NCBI GenBank assembly: GCA_001632435.1
Contig: KV423962.1
Span: 62,001-126,000 of the forward strand
Direction of reading: 5' to 3'
DNA from: Calocera cornea HHB12733
Taxonomy: Eukaryota; Basidiomycota; Dacrymycetes; Dacrymycetales; Dacrymycetaceae
Length of the DNA: 64,000 bases
Part shown: one piece after another, positions 58,283 to 64,000 of the stretch
Layout of the letters: every line of letters begins with the position of its first letter
How positions within the stretch are numbered: the stretch's first letter is position 1
Notes under the pieces: model-generated
What the model was told of the DNA's origin: nothing
The model's database searches: none
The model's input: the letters and a program-made list of their open reading frames with translations, nothing else
Position numbers and translations under genes: made by a program

Positions 58283-59182
58283 TCAATCGCCGTCGGACGA
58301 GATGACGACAACATCGGCTCCGCCTCTATCCACATCAAATGCATCCTCCTCCAACACCCGGCTGAGATCTGCCGCACTGCGATCTACATCGAACTGGCTG
58401 TTAAATGGCGTTGGCTGGCTGGAGCGAGCTTGAGAGTGTTTCGTTTGTGGTATGTCTTGGAAGGCAGCGAGGAAGAAGCGGGAAGTCGTTCGCTCGGGAA
58501 CTATCGCGGTGGTCTGTGACGACTTTCGACTCGGTTTCGACTGGGTACGCGAGACAGTTGGCTTGGAAAGCGCGAAGCCGATCTTCGTCTGAGACGGTGC
58601 AGACTGCGATGTGAGCTTCCTCTTCACTGCCGGTGTTGACGTTGCTCGTGGTGTGCCCAGAGTTGGTACAGGAAGAGTCGTCGATCGCGATGAGGATGAC
58701 AGTTGCGGGTCGTCGTCAGGCTGCTGTAGTGATGGTTGATCGACCTCGTGCGCCTTCGCCGTCTTTACCGCTCTCCTCTCCAGCTTCTGCCTTTCAAGCT
58801 CTGCAGCATGCTCCTCGCACTCAGGCAAGGTGAGGTCCTCTTCATCGTACTTCTCCGTCACACCTGTGTTGATGCCCCATCTGGAAGCCCCCTCGCCAAT
58901 CGGACCCCTGAGCTTAGTGCAGACGAGATACAACTCGAGCACCTGGTGATCGCGGACCTGCCGTGCGAGCTTGTCTATTCTCCCTTGTGAGCTTGGAGAG
59001 GCGGGTCGAGAGTCAGGCGCGAGGATGTAGGGGAGAGGATCAGACGCGTTCCAGCCGTAGATGTTCGGACTGGACGAGGGCGTCGCGCGGAACGAGTCGG
59101 GCGATGTTGGAGGGTGTCGGGCCGGCCGAGGTGGTATATTGGTGTCATACCGAACAGGCGATACGACAGTCATCGACGACAT
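58283..59182 (-). CDS. Hypothetical protein with C-terminal SUMO-interacting-like motif
   Basis: A single-exon frame of 299 residues, convergent with shugoshin (205 bp apart) and divergent from PRP4 (221 bp apart). The only ordered-looking stretch is about residues 45-125: WNASDPLPYILAPDS, then a helix GRIDKLARQVRDHQVLELYL and WGINTGVTEKYDEEDLTLPE. The rest is Ser/Thr/Gln-rich and basic. Its last residues, ADVVVISSDGD, form a hydrophobic core followed by Ser and acidic residues, like a SUMO-interacting motif. I do not recognise the family. Length and composition suggest a nuclear protein, which is inference only. Confidence 0.6.
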   Translation of the reverse strand: MSSMTVVSPVRYDTNIPPRPARHPPTSPDSFRATPSSSPNIYGWNASDPLPYILAPDSRPASPSSQGRIDKLARQVRDHQVLELYLVCTKLRGPIGEGASRWGINTGVTEKYDEEDLTLPECEEHAAELERQKLERRAVKTAKAHEVDQPSLQQPDDDPQLSSSSRSTTLPVPTLGTPRATSTPAVKRKLTSQSAPSQTKIGFALSKPTVSRTQSKPSRKSSQTTAIVPERTTSRFFLAAFQDIPQTKHSQARSSQPTPFNSQFDVDRSAADLSRVLEEDAFDVDRGGADVVVISSDGD

Positions 59183-59403
59183 CGCACCACGGTCAGCTCA
59201 GGGTGAAGGAGAAGAGCTGCAGGATGGACGTGCGTGCGGAAGAGGGTCGATGCGCGTGCACGTCCGACCCCGCGTCTCGCCGTGGTTGGTTGATCTCGGA
59301 GCCGAATGTTAGTCCGCCGCCTGATCTACTTCCGTTGTCGTCGTGAGAGCATGGCACGCCTCTGACTAGGTCGTGCTCGGTGCTCTCTTCGACCATAACC
59401 GCC
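59183..59403. promoter_or_regulatory. Short bidirectional promoter region (PRP4 and unknown gene)
   Basis: 221 bp between divergent start codons. No distinct element was recognised. Confidence 0.5.
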
Positions 59404-61938
<2,535 letters not shown>

Positions 61939-62140
61939 TGGCAATTGCAGCGAGCAGTTTCTAAGTCCGCTGAGTTACAACTCAAGTGACCCTTTCGCAT
62001 TATGTAACGTTATGTGAGGAGAACGAGCGGGGCTCGGTGGGGCCGCCCAATATGATTAAGCCGCCAGGTACATAGACAGAAATGAACAGCGAGAGTGCAT
62101 AAATACACCGAGACTGTCACAAGAACCCGCCTGGTGCGCA

Positions 62141-64000
62141 TTATGCTGGATTCATGAGACTGTCGAGCTCCTTGCGCACTTCAGCCTCACCCTCCATCTT
62201 TCTCAACTGCGTCATTTCCATCTTCTCGCCACGTCTGGCTTTCTCCTTGAGCTCCTCGATAGCTTTCAACTACGGACACGTCAGTGCTTGCATGAAGCGG
62301 TTTACCATCATGGCCTACCTTCTTGTTCAAGCTACGAATCTTCTTGGCCCCCGGATCCAGTCCATCTCCACCAGGAGTCATGGGTTCCATGGGAGAAGCT
62401 TCAGGGCGAGAGGGCTCGGGCTCGATTGATAGCTTGGAGAGTACTTCAACGGGAACCTCAGCAGGCGCTGCGCCATCCACCGGCCCATCGACGGCAGGCG
62501 GCGTCTCAACACCGTTGGCGTCCTTCTTCTTGTTTGCCTTCTTGCGACGGGAGGTCTTCTCCTTTTCCTCCACCGGGGGAGGAGTGGGGGCACCAGGAAC
62601 ATACCTATGCCCTCGGCCACGAGTGCCATGCCCGTTCACACCAGTGTGCCCGTTTGGCTGATGAGGCTGCTTAGTCGGGGTAGTGGCACCACTGGACGGA
62701 ACCCAAGCAGCCCCGCCTTCATCCTCTCGCTTGTAAACGTCGGGGGTTGCCGTTCCACGAGCTCCGGGAGGGCGATACGCACCCATCGCCTTGGGCGGGG
62801 GAGAAGCTGCAGTGGTCTTGACGACGGACGCTGAAGGAGCTGGAGCTGGCGGCAGGCTCTGACCCAGCTCTGGGATAGCGTCGCTCTTCGCCGGTCGCCA
62901 AGTGGTCTGGTATAAATCGTCCAGATTGAAGACATGCAGCAAGGCGCCCGTGCAATGCCAAATCTTGATACCATTGTCCACCCGGAGACGCGGACTCAGC
63001 GTGGCTGTCAAAAGGAATCGTCCGTCCGGACTCCATTCGCACCAGCTCGTGTTGGGAGCTTCGATGAGACAGACCTTGTTCAGCGAGCGCCGATCATAAA
63101 CGTCGATGGATCCGGAAAGATTGCCAAATCCGGCCACTGCAATAAGTCGGCCCTGCGGGTTGAACGCTACGAAGTTGCGAGGGCCCATTGGAAAGTTGTG
63201 GATGGGGTTGACGCGCTGATCAAACAGCGTAGCCTTTGCCGGCATGTCTGTACGCGAGTCAGCAAGTGTCAGATATGGTACAGTGTGAGACCGTACAGCC
63301 ATAGATCACGAAGAATTCCTTCGAATTCGGACTCCAGGCGAAATCGTGAATCGGGCCCTCCTTGTCTGGAAGATTCAGTTAATATCGGTCCGTCATTGCG
63401 GAGATAACAGCGTACCAAGAGTGACCCGACAGTCGAAAGTGCCGGCCGCCGTGAGCATGTACAGATTGCTCTCGCCGTAGTAGCTCTTGTTCGTCTTATC
63501 CACATCTGTCTGTGTCTGGAACAGAACATGCGTTCCTAGTCTGTTCCACTTGACGACGATGCGGTCCGCCTTGTAGAACGTCTTTTGCGAGCTTGGCGGG
63601 GAGGCGAGCGTCAGCAAAGAGTACACACGCATCGAGGCCGGCGCGCCCTGAATGGTGGTGAGACGACTTCTATGATACGGTGCACATCAAGGCTTACCTT
63701 CTTCTCTCCTATGAAGACAGCGATCGACGGGTTGGGACCAGGGCTGACAGCAACACTCTTCATCCCCTCTATGCGCAGCTTGTCGACAACACCGCGGCTC
63801 CAGTCGCCGGGACTGAAGACCTGCACCTCCTGGCCAACCTGACGCACCGCATGCGACTCGGACGAGGTGTATTGAAGATCCCTAAGACAGCGTTAGTGTT
63901 GGCCCTGTGAAGTGGAGGTGAACAACCGCACCATCCTTCCTGCCCTTTCTGCGTGAGCGCGAGTACCTCTTCGCCTGTGGTCAAGTCCCACACGCGCAGA
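62141..64000 (-). CDS. Eukaryotic translation initiation factor 2A, N-terminus beyond window
   Basis: The minus-strand gene runs off the right edge in LRVWDLTTGEEVLALTQ. eIF2A is a WD-type beta-propeller protein that can deliver Met-tRNAi to 40S in a GTP-independent way. Propeller blades visible are KSVAVSPGPNPSIAVFIGEK, IVVKWNRLGTHVLFQTQTDV with DKTNKSYYGESNLYML, NPQGRLIAVAGFGNLSGSID, and SWCEWSPDGRFLLTATLSPR with IKIWHCTG. The C-terminal tail has AMGAYRPPGARG, a Lys-rich segment (KTSRRKKANKKKDANG) and the helix KAIEELKEKARRGEKMEMTQ, followed by a stop at 62141. The last exon is 62269-62141, preceded by an exon ending at 62319. The gene is convergent with PRP4, about 200 bp apart. Confidence 0.92.

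Overview
The window is nuclear DNA of a filamentous basidiomycete, most likely an Agaricomycete. Genes carry many short introns (about 45-60 nt, GTRNGY...YAG). The proteins present fit this group: a GH5 steryl-glucosidase, a family of tyrosine-kinase-like (TKL) kinases, an ER cytochrome P450, and RAP1, shugoshin, DBR1, TSR1 and PRP4. No prokaryotic features were seen. Species-level assignment is not possible from the sequence alone.

Layout. 0-4 kb: the 3' part of an OPA3-like gene (+), convergent with a 949-aa steryl-glucosidase gene (-). 4.8-5.5 kb: a small MULE-like element with inverted ends and a broken transposase fragment. 5.5-21 kb: an accessory block of TKL kinase-like genes, all on the minus strand. 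It holds one intact kinase, one kinase with a frameshifted C-lobe, one kinase split by a 2.9-kb hAT transposon, one kinase fragment, and two duplicated pseudokinases that keep full reading frames but have lost the catalytic Asp. 21.6-26.8 kb: an intact P450 (-) and a frameshifted P450 pseudogene (+).

27.8-36.7 kb: TSR1 (40S ribosome maturation), then two tandem RAP1-type telomere-protein genes. About 205 bp upstream of the 5' member lies an inverted pair of telomere-repeat (TTAGGG) motifs. 36.7-42.9 kb: a large C2H2 transcription factor, with a 164-base assembly gap at its N-terminus and a long upstream region full of microsatellites. 42.9-64 kb: a dense housekeeping stretch: RBR ubiquitin ligase, DBR1 lariat debranching enzyme, UBP14 deubiquitinase, GH3 beta-glucosidase with a PA14 domain, a single-pass membrane protein, shugoshin, an unknown protein ending in a SUMO-interacting-like motif, PRP4 splicing kinase and eIF2A (running off the right edge).

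The core genes serve RNA processing (DBR1, PRP4), ribosome assembly and translation (TSR1, eIF2A), ubiquitin turnover (RBR, UBP14) and chromosome maintenance (RAP1 pair, shugoshin). The 5-27 kb block is fast-evolving accessory DNA with transposons, duplications and pseudogenes. The most unusual items are the pseudokinase pair, the hAT insertion directly in front of the DFG motif, and the RAP1 pair with its telomere-motif palindrome.
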